Shown here: positions 15,413 through 24,066 of the stretch, piece after piece | Numbering within the stretch: position 1 is the first letter of the stretch | Layout of the letters: each line of letters begins with the position of its first letter | NCBI GenBank assembly: GCA_902798605.1 | Contig: CADBXH010000016.1 | Span: forward strand, 1-35,462 | Length of the DNA stretch: 35,462 bases | Direction of reading: 5' to 3' | Source: an uncultured Ruminococcus sp. | Lineage (GTDB): Bacteria > Bacillota_A > Clostridia > Oscillospirales > Acutalibacteraceae | The notes under the pieces: generated by a model | The model's input: only the letters and a program-made list of their open reading frames with translations | Told to the model about the DNA's origin: nothing | Databases searched by the model: none | Program-made: the position numbers and the translations under genes

Positions 15413-15877
15413 TCAGGCTCTCTTTGCCTTTTGAGAATTGATTATGTTTGCGCGGGTCTTTTTGACCTCGGTAAGCTGAGAAGAAAGGCTCTCCTCTGTG
15501 CGCTTCATAATGCCGTCAACATAAACGTTGGCAGCCTTTCTTATCTCTGCTGACTTTTGCTTAGCGTCGTCAACGATCTCCTTAGCCTTTGCCTGAGCTT
15601 CTCTGACGAGCTCGTTCTGGTTAAGCATAACCTTCTTGCGCTCCTCAGCCGCACGGATAATATTCTCGGACTCACGGTTAGCCTCGGCAAGGATCTGCTT
15701 TCTGTCAGCAACGATATTCTTTGCCTGTCTTACCTCTGCGGGCATAGCGTCCTGGATCTGCTCGATGATGTCGTAAACCTCATCGCTGCTTACCATTACC
15801 TTACCGCCCGAAAGGGGTACTGTTTTTGAGTCATTGATCAAATCCTGAAGCTGTAAAATTAAATCATCAACCTTCAT
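15413..15877 (-). CDS. Coiled-coil protein resembling V-type ATPase subunit H
   Basis: This 154-aa soluble protein has a short N-terminal region (MKVDDLILQLQDLINDSKTVPLSGGKVMVSSDEVYDIIEQ, residues in two blocks) and then an almost unbroken Ala/Glu/Lys/Arg helix (from about EVRQAKNIVADRKQIL). Clostridial genomes often annotate such a gene beside coaD as an ATPase or vacuolar-type H+-ATPase subunit H; no ATPase operon is here, so a DivIVA-like scaffold role is equally possible. I chose ATG at 15877 because AGGAG is 8 bases upstream; a GTG three codons earlier would sit too close to it. Confidence 0.75.
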   Translation of the reverse strand: MKVDDLILQLQDLINDSKTVPLSGGKVMVSSDEVYDIIEQIQDAMPAEVRQAKNIVADRKQILAEANRESENIIRAAEERKKVMLNQNELVREAQAKAKEIVDDAKQKSAEIRKAANVYVDGIMKRTEESLSSQLTEVKKTRANIINSQKAKRA

Positions 15878-15949
15878 TTTCTCCACTCCTATTCCTTATA
15901 TTTGTAATTGATTACTTTATTAAAGCCGGCTTGCGCCGAACATATAAGC

Positions 15950-16435
15950 TTATTTTTTGGTCAGCTTTTTTACGATCCTGTCGTGCACGCACGCGGGAAC
16001 AAAGTTGCTGATGTCGCCGCCCATCGAGCCGATCTCGCGCACCATGCTTGAGCTGAGGTACATTGAGTCGTTATCGGCGGTCAAAAAGATGGTCTCGAGC
16101 TGCGGGTTTATTTTTTTGTTGGCTATCGCCATCTGGAACTCATACTCAAAGTCCGACACAGCCCTCAAACCCTTGACGATCGCGTTTACGCCCTTTTGCC
16201 TGCAATACTCGGCAAGCAAGCCCTCAAAGCTTACGATCTCAACATTGTCGATTCCGCTGACAGCGTCGCTGAGCAGCTCGATACGCTCCTCGATCGAAAA
16301 GCACGGGGTTTTTGACGAGTTTACAAGCACCGCGACATAAACCTTGTCGAACATCTTTGACGCCCTTTTGATAACTTCGACATGCCCGAGAGTTACGGGG
16401 TCGAAGCTGCCGGGGCAAATTACGGTTTTATCCAT
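15950..16435 (-). CDS. coaD: Phosphopantetheine adenylyltransferase (CoaD)
   Basis: CoaD transfers AMP from ATP to 4'-phosphopantetheine, the penultimate step of coenzyme A synthesis. The 161-aa length is normal. The nucleotidyltransferase TLGH motif is in PGSFDPVTLGHVEVIKRA, followed by KGLRAVSDFEYEFQMA and the C-terminal LSSSMVREIGSMGGDI block. The ATG overlaps the rsmD stop by one base (TAATG) and has no strong ribosome binding site, so translation is probably coupled to rsmD. The rsmD-coaD pair is common in Firmicutes. Confidence 0.97.
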   Translation of the reverse strand: MDKTVICPGSFDPVTLGHVEVIKRASKMFDKVYVAVLVNSSKTPCFSIEERIELLSDAVSGIDNVEIVSFEGLLAEYCRQKGVNAIVKGLRAVSDFEYEFQMAIANKKINPQLETIFLTADNDSMYLSSSMVREIGSMGGDISNFVPACVHDRIVKKLTKK

Positions 16436-16980
16436 TATAAAAAATCCTTATGTCTGAAAGTGGTTATTCTTATTTTACCATAGCGATACTGTCTGTCAAG
16501 TACAAAATCGCCATATTGCGAAAAAACTTCTTCATCAATGGGATTTTCCGCGATTATCACGCCCGTATCCTTCATTGCAGCGGTCACAAGCTCCAAGCTT
16601 TCCTGAAGCGCGCCGGTCTTGTAGGGCGGGTCTAAAAAGACGATGTCAAAGCTTTTGCTGTTCGCGGCAAGGAAGCTGCGGTAATCCATCTGAAAAACCT
16701 TTGCTTTTTCCTCAAGCCTTGTCGCCTTGAGGTTGCGCTTTACGGTCTCGACAGACTTTTTGGAGTTGTCGACAAAATACGCCGAATCGGCTCCGCGGCT
16801 GAGCGCTTCGATACCCATTTGACCCGAGCCCGCGAACAAATCGAGAAAAACTCTGCCCTCGGTCTCGAACTGGATTATTGAAAAAACCGCTTCCTTAACT
16901 CTGTCGGTCGTAGGGCGAACATCCTCGCCCTCAAGGGTTTCAAGTCGTCTGCCTCTTGCAGACCCGGTAATTACTCGCAT
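16435..16980 (-). CDS. rsmD: 16S rRNA (guanine-966-N2)-methyltransferase RsmD
   Basis: RsmD methylates G966 of 16S rRNA using SAM. The 181-aa protein has the family start MRVITGSARGRRLETLEG, the RPTTDRVKEAVFSII block, the SAM site LDLFAGSGQMGIEALSRGA and the catalytic DPPY near residue 115. It is the first gene of the rsmD-coaD-coiled-coil unit, with its own promoter just upstream. Confidence 0.96.
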   Translation of the reverse strand: MRVITGSARGRRLETLEGEDVRPTTDRVKEAVFSIIQFETEGRVFLDLFAGSGQMGIEALSRGADSAYFVDNSKKSVETVKRNLKATRLEEKAKVFQMDYRSFLAANSKSFDIVFLDPPYKTGALQESLELVTAAMKDTGVIIAENPIDEEVFSQYGDFVLDRQYRYGKIRITTFRHKDFL

Positions 16981-17007
16981 AAAACCGTCCTTTTCACTAA
17001 CTCATTA

Positions 17008-17036
17008 ATTATATCACACTAAACAACATATTACAA
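17008..17036 (-). promoter_or_regulatory. rsmD-coaD promoter
   Basis: TTGTAA (17031-17036) and TATAAT (17008-17013) are 17 bases apart on the minus strand, with a TG one base ahead of the -10. The promoter lies about 30 bases before the rsmD start and after the uvrC stop. Confidence 0.75.
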
Positions 17037-17074
17037 TAATAAAATTAACAATATTTTTATATTTTTTTAATTAA

Positions 17075-18907
17075 TTATTCTTCAAGGTGATGAAAATACC
17101 TATAAACTGCCAATGCGGAGTCTTTTGTCATCTTTGGAGCCTGTTCAAGCTCCTGCAAGTCCGCCTTTGATATATTGTCGATCGTGCGGAAATATTTCAG
17201 CAAAGCCTTTGCCCTTACTTCACCCACGCCGTCGATAGTTGTGAGCGAGCTTTTGAAGGTGCTCTTTTTGCGTCTTTGGTGGTGGTAACCGATCGCGAAG
17301 CGGTGGACTTCGTCCTGCATTTTGCTCAGGAAGGTGAACACCTGCCTGCGCGAATTAATCGCGATCTCTCCGCCCTCGCCCGTAACGGCGCGCGTGCGGT
17401 GCTTGTCGTCCTTGACCATACCGAAAAGCGGCACGGAGATATTCATCCGGTCGAGCACGGATTTTACCGCGGCGACCTGTCCCTTGCCGCCATCGAGCAG
17501 GATAAGGTCGGGCAGCTTGCCGAAGCCCTCGTCGGCTTCCTCGGCGTTGTAGTATTCCTCAAAACGCCTCTGCAAGACCTCCGCCATTGAGGCGTAGTCG
17601 TCCTGCCCCTCAAAGCCCTTGATCTTAAACTTTTTGTAGGCGGATTTGCACGGCTTGCCGTTTTTATAGACTATCATTCCGGCGACGTTTTCCGAACCCG
17701 CAAGGTTTGAAATGTCGTAGGACTCGATGTATTCGGGCAGGTTTTTAAGCCCGAGCAGCTGCCTGAGCTCCTCGAGCACGCTGTACTCGCGCACGGTCGC
17801 GCCCTTTTGCTGGGCGAGCGCCTCGGCGGCGTTTGAGCGGCACATAGATACAAGCTGAGCCTGCTCGCCGCGCTGCGGAACGGTGACGTTCACCTTATTG
17901 CCGCGCTTTTCGCTTAGCCAGCGCGAAAGATCTTCAAGCCCGTCAAACTCTCTGTCGAGCGCGATATTTTTCGGTACATCGCGCCTTATGGTGTAGTATC
18001 TGAGCAAAAATTCCTCGAGGTCGGTCGATTCCTCGCCGCTTTCAAAGATAAAGCTCTCGCGGTCAAACAGCCTTCCGCCCTCAAAGCGGAACACCTGAAA
18101 ACAGGTTTTGCCGTCGTTTGAAAAGCCCGCGATAACATCCTCGTCAAGCACCTTGTTAGCGACGACCTTTTGTTTGTCGCCCATCTTTTTCACGGCGGCG
18201 ATTCGGTCGCGTATCTTTGCCGCGCGCTCGTATTCGAGGTTTTCGGCAGCCTCTTCCATCTGCGCGGTAAGCTGCTTTACGGAATTGGACGAACCGCCCT
18301 TCAGAAAGTCGAGCGCCTGGCTTACCGCCTCTTTATAATCGGCTTTTTTGACCCTGCCGGTGCAGGGAGCCATACACTGCTTTATGTGGTAGTTCAGGCA
18401 CGGTCTGCCCTTGCCGAAATCCTGCGGGAATTTTCGTCCGCAGGTGGGCAGCATAAATATCTTGTTGGCCTCTTCTACCGCGGATTTGACGTAGTAGCTG
18501 CTTTTGTAGGGGCCGATGTACTGTGCGTCGTCGTCGGATTTTTGCAGGACGTAGGAGATCTTTCCCCAGTCGCCCGACCCTACGCGGATGTAGCTGTAGC
18601 CCTTGTCGTCTTTGAGCAGGATATTGTACTTTGGGGTGTGCTGCTTGATAAGACTGCACTCCAAAATCAACGCCTCAAATTCGCTGTCGGTGATGATGTA
18701 CTCAAAATCGTCAACGTTGTCGACCATTCGGCGCACCTTTTCGGGGTGATTGTTCTGCGAGCCGAAATACTGGCTGACTCGGTTTTTGAGAGCCTTTGCC
18801 TTGCCGATGTAGATGATCTCGCCGTCCTTGCCGTGCATAATGTACACGCCCGGGAGCAAAGGCAGCGCCATAGCCTTTTTGCGCAGATCTCCGATTTTAG
18901 GGTTCAC
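17075..18907 (-). CDS. uvrC: Excinuclease ABC subunit C (UvrC)
   Basis: UvrC makes both incisions around bulky DNA lesions in nucleotide excision repair with UvrA and UvrB. The 610-aa layout is complete: GIY-YIG nuclease (LPGVYIMHGKDGEIIYIGKA, about 18-37), the Cys-rich KFPQDFGKGRPCLNYHIKQC region, a UVR motif for UvrB binding (EEAAENLEYERAAKIRD), the RNase H-like C-terminal nuclease (SYDISNLAGSENVAGMIVY; LLDGGKGQ) and a helix-hairpin-helix end (TTIDGVGEVRAKALLKYF). The start is GTG with AGGTGAG. The ptsH terminator lies only about 18 bases upstream, so expression may depend on readthrough. Confidence 0.97.
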   Translation of the reverse strand: MNPKIGDLRKKAMALPLLPGVYIMHGKDGEIIYIGKAKALKNRVSQYFGSQNNHPEKVRRMVDNVDDFEYIITDSEFEALILECSLIKQHTPKYNILLKDDKGYSYIRVGSGDWGKISYVLQKSDDDAQYIGPYKSSYYVKSAVEEANKIFMLPTCGRKFPQDFGKGRPCLNYHIKQCMAPCTGRVKKADYKEAVSQALDFLKGGSSNSVKQLTAQMEEAAENLEYERAAKIRDRIAAVKKMGDKQKVVANKVLDEDVIAGFSNDGKTCFQVFRFEGGRLFDRESFIFESGEESTDLEEFLLRYYTIRRDVPKNIALDREFDGLEDLSRWLSEKRGNKVNVTVPQRGEQAQLVSMCRSNAAEALAQQKGATVREYSVLEELRQLLGLKNLPEYIESYDISNLAGSENVAGMIVYKNGKPCKSAYKKFKIKGFEGQDDYASMAEVLQRRFEEYYNAEEADEGFGKLPDLILLDGGKGQVAAVKSVLDRMNISVPLFGMVKDDKHRTRAVTGEGGEIAINSRRQVFTFLSKMQDEVHRFAIGYHHQRRKKSTFKSSLTTIDGVGEVRAKALLKYFRTIDNISKADLQELEQAPKMTKDSALAVYRYFHHLEE

Positions 18908-18925
18908 GGTCTCACCTACTCTCTA

Positions 18926-18956
18926 ACGAAAAAACAGGGCGGATATAATCCGCCCT
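18926..18956 (-). terminator. Terminator after ptsH
   Basis: On the minus strand AGGGCGGA and TCCGCCCT form a perfect 8-bp stem around TTATA, followed by GTTTTTTCG. It lies between ptsH and the uvrC start codon at 18907. Confidence 0.85.
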
Positions 18957-18978
18957 AAAACTTAATGTTCAATACAAA

Positions 18979-19242
18979 TTACTCGGCAAAGCCTGAATCA
19001 ACAAGCTCTGCAAGACCTTCAACGGCCTCTGTCTCGTCCGAACCGTCAGCGATGATCTTGATATTAGTACCGCCGATGATGCCGAGCGAAAGAACACCCA
19101 AAAGGCTCTTTGCGTTAACGCGGCGCTCTTCCTTCTCTACCCAGATAGTAGCCTTGTACTCGTTGGCCTTCTGAATAAAGAATGTGGCGGGACGGGCGTG
19201 TAAGCCTGCCTTGTTCTGAACCAATACTTCCTTTACATACAT
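18979..19242 (-). CDS. ptsH: HPr family phosphocarrier protein
   Basis: HPr passes phosphate from Enzyme I to sugar-specific EII proteins and, when phosphorylated on Ser46, acts with CcpA in carbon catabolite control. The 87-aa protein keeps the phosphorylated histidine in NKAGLHARPATFF and the regulatory serine region VNAKSLLGVLSLGI, so it is not Crh, which has Gln at position 15. ptsI is not next to it. It has its own promoter and terminator and seems monocistronic with some readthrough into uvrC. More than one HPr may exist in the genome. Confidence 0.92.
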   Translation of the reverse strand: MYVKEVLVQNKAGLHARPATFFIQKANEYKATIWVEKEERRVNAKSLLGVLSLGIIGGTNIKIIADGSDETEAVEGLAELVDSGFAE

Positions 19243-19322
19243 AATAGATACCCTCTTCTCTTCAAAGTTAATATTGAATGATCGAATAAAACATTATCCT
19301 TATTTTTGCCTCGATAATATGT

Positions 19323-19351
19323 ATTATAATAAATTTTTTTTGCAAGGTCAA
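19323..19351 (-). promoter_or_regulatory. ptsH promoter
   Basis: TTGACC (19346-19351) and a perfect TATAAT (19323-19328) are 17 bases apart on the minus strand, with an A-rich spacer. The gap up to the trmD stop at 19534 shows nothing else I can support. Confidence 0.8.
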
Positions 19352-19533
19352 TATAATAAAATAATTTCGTATTAATACTCACCCAGTGTAGAATTTTCTG
19401 CCCGTTTATTGTGCATTTTTACAACAAATCTTGTAATAATAAACAGTTATCAATCAACATATGGCAAGATACCCTTGCATTTTTGTCGAATTTAACACAA
19501 GCCCGGCATTTTAACACACTAAAGCGAAACGGC

Positions 19534-20223
19534 TTAACCGCCGTTTTTTTCGAGCAAATCGGGGCGTTTTTTTGCCGTTACCTCAAGGCTCTTTTCTTTT
19601 CGCCATTTTTCTATATTGGCGTGGTGTCCGCTGAGCAGGACTTCGGGGACCTCTATCCCACGCCATTCGGACGGCTTGGTATACTGAGGGTACTCGAGCA
19701 GACCGTTGAAGTGGCTTTCCTCGGTAAAGCACTCGTTGTTTGTCAGCACGCCCGGGACCATACGGCACAGCGCGTCGCAGAATACCATCGCGGGGATCTC
19801 GCCGCCCGTGAGCACATAGTCGCCGATCGAGATCTCCTCGTCAACAAACTCGTCGAGCAGCCGCTGGTCTACGCCCTCGTAGTGGCCGCAGAGCACACAG
19901 ATATTTTTTACCTCGGCAAGCTCCTTTAGCCTCTGCTGGGTCAGTGTATTACCCTGCGGAGACATATATACAAAATGCGGCCGCTCGCCCGTCTGAGCGC
20001 AGATATCCTCAAAGCAGAGCGCGATCGGCTCCGCCTTCATCAGCATACCCATCCCGCCGCCGTAGGGCGTGTCGTCGACCCGCCTGTGCTTGTCAAACGC
20101 AAAGTCGCGAAGCTGGTGGGTATGTATCTCTATCTCCCCGCTCTTTTGCGCCCTGCCGATTATGCTGTCGTTCAGCACCGGCTCGAACATCTCGGGGAAC
20201 AGGGTGATTATGTCAATCCTCAT
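19534..20223 (-). CDS. trmD: tRNA (guanine-37-N1)-methyltransferase TrmD
   Basis: TrmD methylates G37 next to the anticodon and prevents +1 frameshifting. The 229-aa protein has the SPOUT knot: CGHYEGVDQR and ISIGDYVLTGGE, plus the N-terminal ITLFPEMFEPVLNDSIIGRA and the DTPYGGGMGM block. The 5' end overlaps rimM by 11 bases. It is the last gene of the era-yqzL-recO-mutS2-rimM-trmD run. A short hairpin spans its stop codon but has a poor T-run on this strand. Confidence 0.97.
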   Translation of the reverse strand: MRIDIITLFPEMFEPVLNDSIIGRAQKSGEIEIHTHQLRDFAFDKHRRVDDTPYGGGMGMLMKAEPIALCFEDICAQTGERPHFVYMSPQGNTLTQQRLKELAEVKNICVLCGHYEGVDQRLLDEFVDEEISIGDYVLTGGEIPAMVFCDALCRMVPGVLTNNECFTEESHFNGLLEYPQYTKPSEWRGIEVPEVLLSGHHANIEKWRKEKSLEVTAKKRPDLLEKNGG

Positions 20224-20728
20224 CGCTGAAAATTCCTTTCATCGGGCGGATAAGCACAAAGCCCTCGTCAATATTTTTGCTGAGTATCACCTCGTCGATA
20301 ACGGGCGCGAGGTATTTTCTGCCGTCGTTATCGGTGATCTCATACACATCGTTCGCTCCGGTGCGGAGAACGTCGGTGATCTTGCCGTAGCGCTCGCCGC
20401 TGTCGGAGTCGATGACCTCGAGCCCGATAAGATCCTGAACAAAGTTCACACCCTCGCCGAGGTTTATATCCGCGCGGTCGATATAGACTATCTTTCCGCG
20501 GAGCCTTTCCGCCTGTTCGATCGTGTCTATGCCCTTGATTTTTGCGAGCGTGATATGCTTGTGCGGGCGGGATTTTACCTCGATAAAGGTCTCGCCTTTG
20601 TCATCGAGATACAGCTTTTTGAACGCGCACAAGAATTCGGGAGAATCGCACCACGGGTCGATCCTTACCTCTCCCTTGATGCCGTGAGTGCCCACGATTT
20701 TGCCTGATTCCAAAAATTGCTTTTTCAT
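20213..20728 (-). CDS. rimM: Ribosome maturation factor RimM
   Basis: RimM binds ribosomal protein S19 and helps mature the 30S head. The 171-aa length is normal. The N-terminal domain starts GKIVGTHGIKGEVRIDPW, and the C-terminal PRC-barrel is LIGLEVIDSDSGERYGKITDVLRTGANDVYEI. Its 3' end overlaps trmD. rimM and trmD usually follow rpsP and khpA in Firmicutes; here they sit downstream of mutS2 on the other strand. Confidence 0.96.
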   Translation of the reverse strand: MKKQFLESGKIVGTHGIKGEVRIDPWCDSPEFLCAFKKLYLDDKGETFIEVKSRPHKHITLAKIKGIDTIEQAERLRGKIVYIDRADINLGEGVNFVQDLIGLEVIDSDSGERYGKITDVLRTGANDVYEITDNDGRKYLAPVIDEVILSKNIDEGFVLIRPMKGIFSDED

Positions 20729-20766
20729 ATTCTATTCCTTTGATTGATTTTTGTTCTGTAAAAGAA

Positions 20767-23130
20767 TTATTTTAGTTCAACTATCGTAACGCCGTCTTCG
20801 CCTTCGCCGAATGTTCCCAATCGTTGGCTCTTGACGGCTTTGTTTGATTTTAAGAAGCGGTTTATCTCGCGCCTAAGCACGCCCGTGCCCTTGCCGTGGA
20901 TTATCGTGAGCCTGTTGACTCCCGACAAAACAGCGTTGTCGATCGCCTTATCGACTACCGCGGTGGCTTCAAAGGCGGTCAGTCCGCGGACGTCCACCTC
21001 TGTCTCGGGGCGAGCGTCCATACGGCTGGGGGCGCTCCTGGTTTTTGTGAGCTTTGCCGCGGGCGGCTTGATTTTTGACTTGAGCAGGCGGAGATTTTTT
21101 ATGTCCACCCTCGTCTTGATTATTCCCGCCTGGACGAGCACCTGCCCGTCCTTGTTCGGCGGCGCGAGCACTGTCGCGTTTTTGTCGATGTCGTAAATCA
21201 ACACCTCGTCGCCGACTTTTAGCGGTCGCGGCAGCTTGTACTCCTCGTCGGGCGTGTTTTTCAGCTTTATCGGGTCGGCGCCTGCCTCCATTTGGCTGAT
21301 GTCGCGCCTGAGCTTTGAGCGCTGTTCGGCGGAAAGCTCCTTTTCTTTTCTCGCCTTCTCGAGCTCCTCAACAAGAGCGTCCGCCCTTGCTCTGGTTGTC
21401 GATACGATACGCTGAGCCTCCTGCTTTGCGCGCTCGACCTCGCGCTCGGCGTCACGCTGAGCCTTTTTGAGCTCGTTTTCCGCCTTTTGCTTTTCGGTGT
21501 TGGCTTTGGCGGTCAATCTGTTTGCGTTTTCGAGCTGTTTTTCGAGGTTCTGGCGGCGTTTTTCGAGCTTTTCAACAACGTCCTCGAACTGACGGCTTTC
21601 GCTCGATACAAGCTGATCTGCGCGCTGTACAACGTCCTCTCCCAAGCCGAGACGGCGCGAGATCGCGAACGCGTTGCTCTTGCCGGGCACGCCGATAAGC
21701 GGCCTGTATGTCGGCTTTAAGGTCGCCACGTCAAACTCGCAGCAGCCGTTTTCTACTCCCTCGGTCCGCAGGGCGAATTCCTTTAGCTCCGCGTAATGGG
21801 TGGTCGAGGCTATCTTTGCACCCTTTGAGCGCAGTTTTTCCAAAATCGCTATGGCGAGCGCCGCTCCCTCTACGGGGTCGGTACCCGCGCCGAGCTCGTC
21901 AATAAGGCAGAGCGATCCCGAGTTGGCGAGCTTTATAATCTGAACTATATTGGTCATATGAGCCGAGAATGTCGACAACGACTGCTCTATGCTCTGCTCG
22001 TCGCCGATATCGACAAGCACCCTGCGGTAGACGCTGAGCTCGCTGTTATCCGCGCAGGGGATCAGCAGACCGCACATCGCCATCAGCGTCAAAAGCCCTA
22101 TCGTCTTTAGTGTTACGGTCTTACCGCCGGTGTTCGGGCCCGTGATGACCAATGTATCAAAGTCTATGCCGAGATTTACGTCTATCGGCACTACCTTGTC
22201 CTTTTCAATAAGCGGATGGCGCGCCTGTTTAAGGTTTATCCTGCCCCTGTCGTTCATAACGGGCATAGAGGCCCTCATCCTGTACGCGAGCTCCGCCTTG
22301 GCGAATACCAAATTGAGCGTGCATAGGTTGTCGTAGCTCTTTATTATCGCGTCCGCAAAGTCGCCCGCGTTGACCGAGAGCTCAAAGAGGATACGTTCGA
22401 TCTCGTCCTCTTCCTTGCCCTTTAATAGCTTTATATCGTTGTTCGCCTGGACAACTCCCATCGGCTCGATAAAGACGGTCTGTCCGCTCGAAGAGGTGTC
22501 GTGAACCAGTCCCGGGACGTTGTTGCGGCACTCGCTGCGCACGGGCACGACATATCTGCCGTCGCGCTGGGTGACGATCGCCTCCTGCAAATATTTGACA
22601 TAGGACGAGCTGTGGATTATCTTGTCGAGCACCTCGCGCGCCTTTGAGGACGCGGTGCGGATCTTTCGGCGGATATCCGAGAGCGCAGGGCTCGCCTTGT
22701 CCGAGATCTCGTCCTCGCTTATGATCGCGGTGGTGATTTTTTCCTCCAAAAACTTGTTTGAAACAAGTCCGCTGAAATAATAATCGAGCGAATTTTCCAC
22801 CGAGGCAAATTTTGAATGCCACTCCTTGACCGTGCGGATAACGTGGAGAGTCCGCGCGATTTTAAGCAGCTCGGAGGTCGTAAGGCATCCGCCCGCCTGA
22901 GCCCGCCTGAGACTTCCCGCGCAGCTCACCGCTCCGCCGAAGGACGGCGAGCCGAACCTTCCGCTGAGCATAAGCGCATCATCGGTCTGTTTTAGGAGCT
23001 TATTGACCTTGTCAAGCTCAAAAACAGGCTCGAGCTTGAGCGCGTTTTCGCGCGCGGAATCGAGGATTGTCAGATCCGACAGCCTTTGCAAAATTTTATC
23101 TAATTCAAGTGTTTTGTAGTGTCTGTTCAT
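20767..23130 (-). CDS. mutS2: Endonuclease MutS2
   Basis: MutS2 suppresses homologous recombination and, in B. subtilis, acts on collided ribosomes. The 787-aa protein has the MutS core and clamp, an ABC-type ATPase with Walker A GPNTGGKT (331-338) and Walker B LCLIDELGAGTDP, a long coiled coil (about 520-620), a KOW-like segment and a C-terminal Smr domain (DVRGLTAFEATAVVDKAID; IIHGKGTGVLRREI). No mismatch-recognition domain is present, which separates it from MutS1. The ATG overlaps the recO stop by one base (TAATG). Confidence 0.97.
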   Translation of the reverse strand: MNRHYKTLELDKILQRLSDLTILDSARENALKLEPVFELDKVNKLLKQTDDALMLSGRFGSPSFGGAVSCAGSLRRAQAGGCLTTSELLKIARTLHVIRTVKEWHSKFASVENSLDYYFSGLVSNKFLEEKITTAIISEDEISDKASPALSDIRRKIRTASSKAREVLDKIIHSSSYVKYLQEAIVTQRDGRYVVPVRSECRNNVPGLVHDTSSSGQTVFIEPMGVVQANNDIKLLKGKEEDEIERILFELSVNAGDFADAIIKSYDNLCTLNLVFAKAELAYRMRASMPVMNDRGRINLKQARHPLIEKDKVVPIDVNLGIDFDTLVITGPNTGGKTVTLKTIGLLTLMAMCGLLIPCADNSELSVYRRVLVDIGDEQSIEQSLSTFSAHMTNIVQIIKLANSGSLCLIDELGAGTDPVEGAALAIAILEKLRSKGAKIASTTHYAELKEFALRTEGVENGCCEFDVATLKPTYRPLIGVPGKSNAFAISRRLGLGEDVVQRADQLVSSESRQFEDVVEKLEKRRQNLEKQLENANRLTAKANTEKQKAENELKKAQRDAEREVERAKQEAQRIVSTTRARADALVEELEKARKEKELSAEQRSKLRRDISQMEAGADPIKLKNTPDEEYKLPRPLKVGDEVLIYDIDKNATVLAPPNKDGQVLVQAGIIKTRVDIKNLRLLKSKIKPPAAKLTKTRSAPSRMDARPETEVDVRGLTAFEATAVVDKAIDNAVLSGVNRLTIIHGKGTGVLRREINRFLKSNKAVKSQRLGTFGEGEDGVTIVELK

Positions 23131-23873
23131 TATGTAATAGCCTTATAAAAATTTAGGGTTTTGAATTCCTTTTCAAATCTGTATTGGATGTAGCTTTCCG
23201 ACGCGGCGTTTAGCATTTTTAAGCCCTCGTCGCTCAGCGTGAACGAAAACAGCTTGTCATCGTCCGAATACACCGTATGCCTCAACGCGGTCATTGCCGC
23301 TTCGCTGAGCTTCACCCAGCCGTCGGCTCTTATTCCGTGGCAGGAAGCGCAGAGGATCTTGCCCGTCCGAGGAGAAAAATACATCTCCTCTGCGGCGTAA
23401 ACCCCGCATTCGCCGCACATCACCAAATCGGGCAGATAACCTGCCATAGCCGCAAGGCGCATCTCAAAGCAGGGCTTTACAAGCTCCGCCTTTCGCTTGT
23501 CCTCCGAGAGCAAATAGAGCGAGTTGAGCATCAGGCTCAAAAAATTTTCGGCGGGCTGCTCCTGCGGACAGACGGTCAGCGCAAGCTCGCAAAAATACTG
23601 TGCCAGGCAGGTTTTTTTGACGTCTCCGCGCAGCTTTGAGAATATCTTGATTATCCGCGCGTCGCCGATTATGTAGCTGTCCCGGCTTTTGTAAAAGGTC
23701 AGCCGGGAATATGACAGCAAAGAGGACGGCGCGCACTTTTGGTTTTTGATATTCTTTGCGCCGCGCACGAACGCTTTGATAACGCCGTGAGATTTTGTCA
23801 GCACATGCACGAGCTTGTCCTGCTCACCGATATTCTGTTCTTTTATTATCAGTCCGTCTGTCCGGAACTTCAT
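23130..23873 (-). CDS. recO: DNA repair protein RecO
   Basis: RecO helps load RecA onto SSB-coated single strands in the RecFOR pathway. The 247-aa protein has the N-terminal OB fold (TDGLIIKEQNIGEQDKLVHV) and a zinc site with Cys153/Cys156 (CGEC) and Cys175/Cys178 (CASC). The start ATG with GGGAGAT lies inside the overlapping yqzL gene, so coupling is likely. It sits between yqzL and mutS2; era-recO neighbourhood is typical. Confidence 0.95.
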   Translation of the reverse strand: MKFRTDGLIIKEQNIGEQDKLVHVLTKSHGVIKAFVRGAKNIKNQKCAPSSLLSYSRLTFYKSRDSYIIGDARIIKIFSKLRGDVKKTCLAQYFCELALTVCPQEQPAENFLSLMLNSLYLLSEDKRKAELVKPCFEMRLAAMAGYLPDLVMCGECGVYAAEEMYFSPRTGKILCASCHGIRADGWVKLSEAAMTALRHTVYSDDDKLFSFTLSDEGLKMLNAASESYIQYRFEKEFKTLNFYKAIT

Positions 23874-23997
23874 CGGTGATCTCCCTTCTCACGGTATCCG
23901 CGCCCGAATCCTTTGAATCCTGAATGCTTTTGTAGCGGATGTAGTCGAGCACGCTGCCCGTCTGAAAAAACACATCCCACATATACCATTCGTCCAT
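23824..23997 (-). CDS. YqzL-family small protein
   Basis: A 57-aa ORF (MDEWYMWDVFFQTGSVLDYI then RYKSIQDSKDSG) starts at ATG with a strong GGAGGTG site. The W-x-x-F-x-x-TGS-x-x-x-Y pattern and the position exactly between era and recO match the YqzL family of Firmicutes, whose function is unknown. Its last 50 bases overlap the recO start in another frame. The C-terminus beyond about residue 35 is probably shaped by that overlap. Confidence 0.8.
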   Translation of the reverse strand: MDEWYMWDVFFQTGSVLDYIRYKSIQDSKDSGADTVRREITDEVPDRRTDNKRTEYR

Positions 23998-24066
23998 CAA
24001 AACACCTCCGAAGATTAGTGTTTTGATTTTTGAACGGATTATTTTTTGAAATATTTGTAAATTACA

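Noticed and set aside
15878..15886. GTG start three codons upstream for the coiled-coil protein
   Set aside because: It would sit only a base or two after the AGGAG site; the ATG at 15877 has correct spacing.
19536..19560. Plus-strand terminator-like hairpin (AAACGGC/GCCGTTT plus T-run) at the trmD stop
   Set aside because: There is no plus-strand gene upstream to end, and on the minus strand the T-run is poor.
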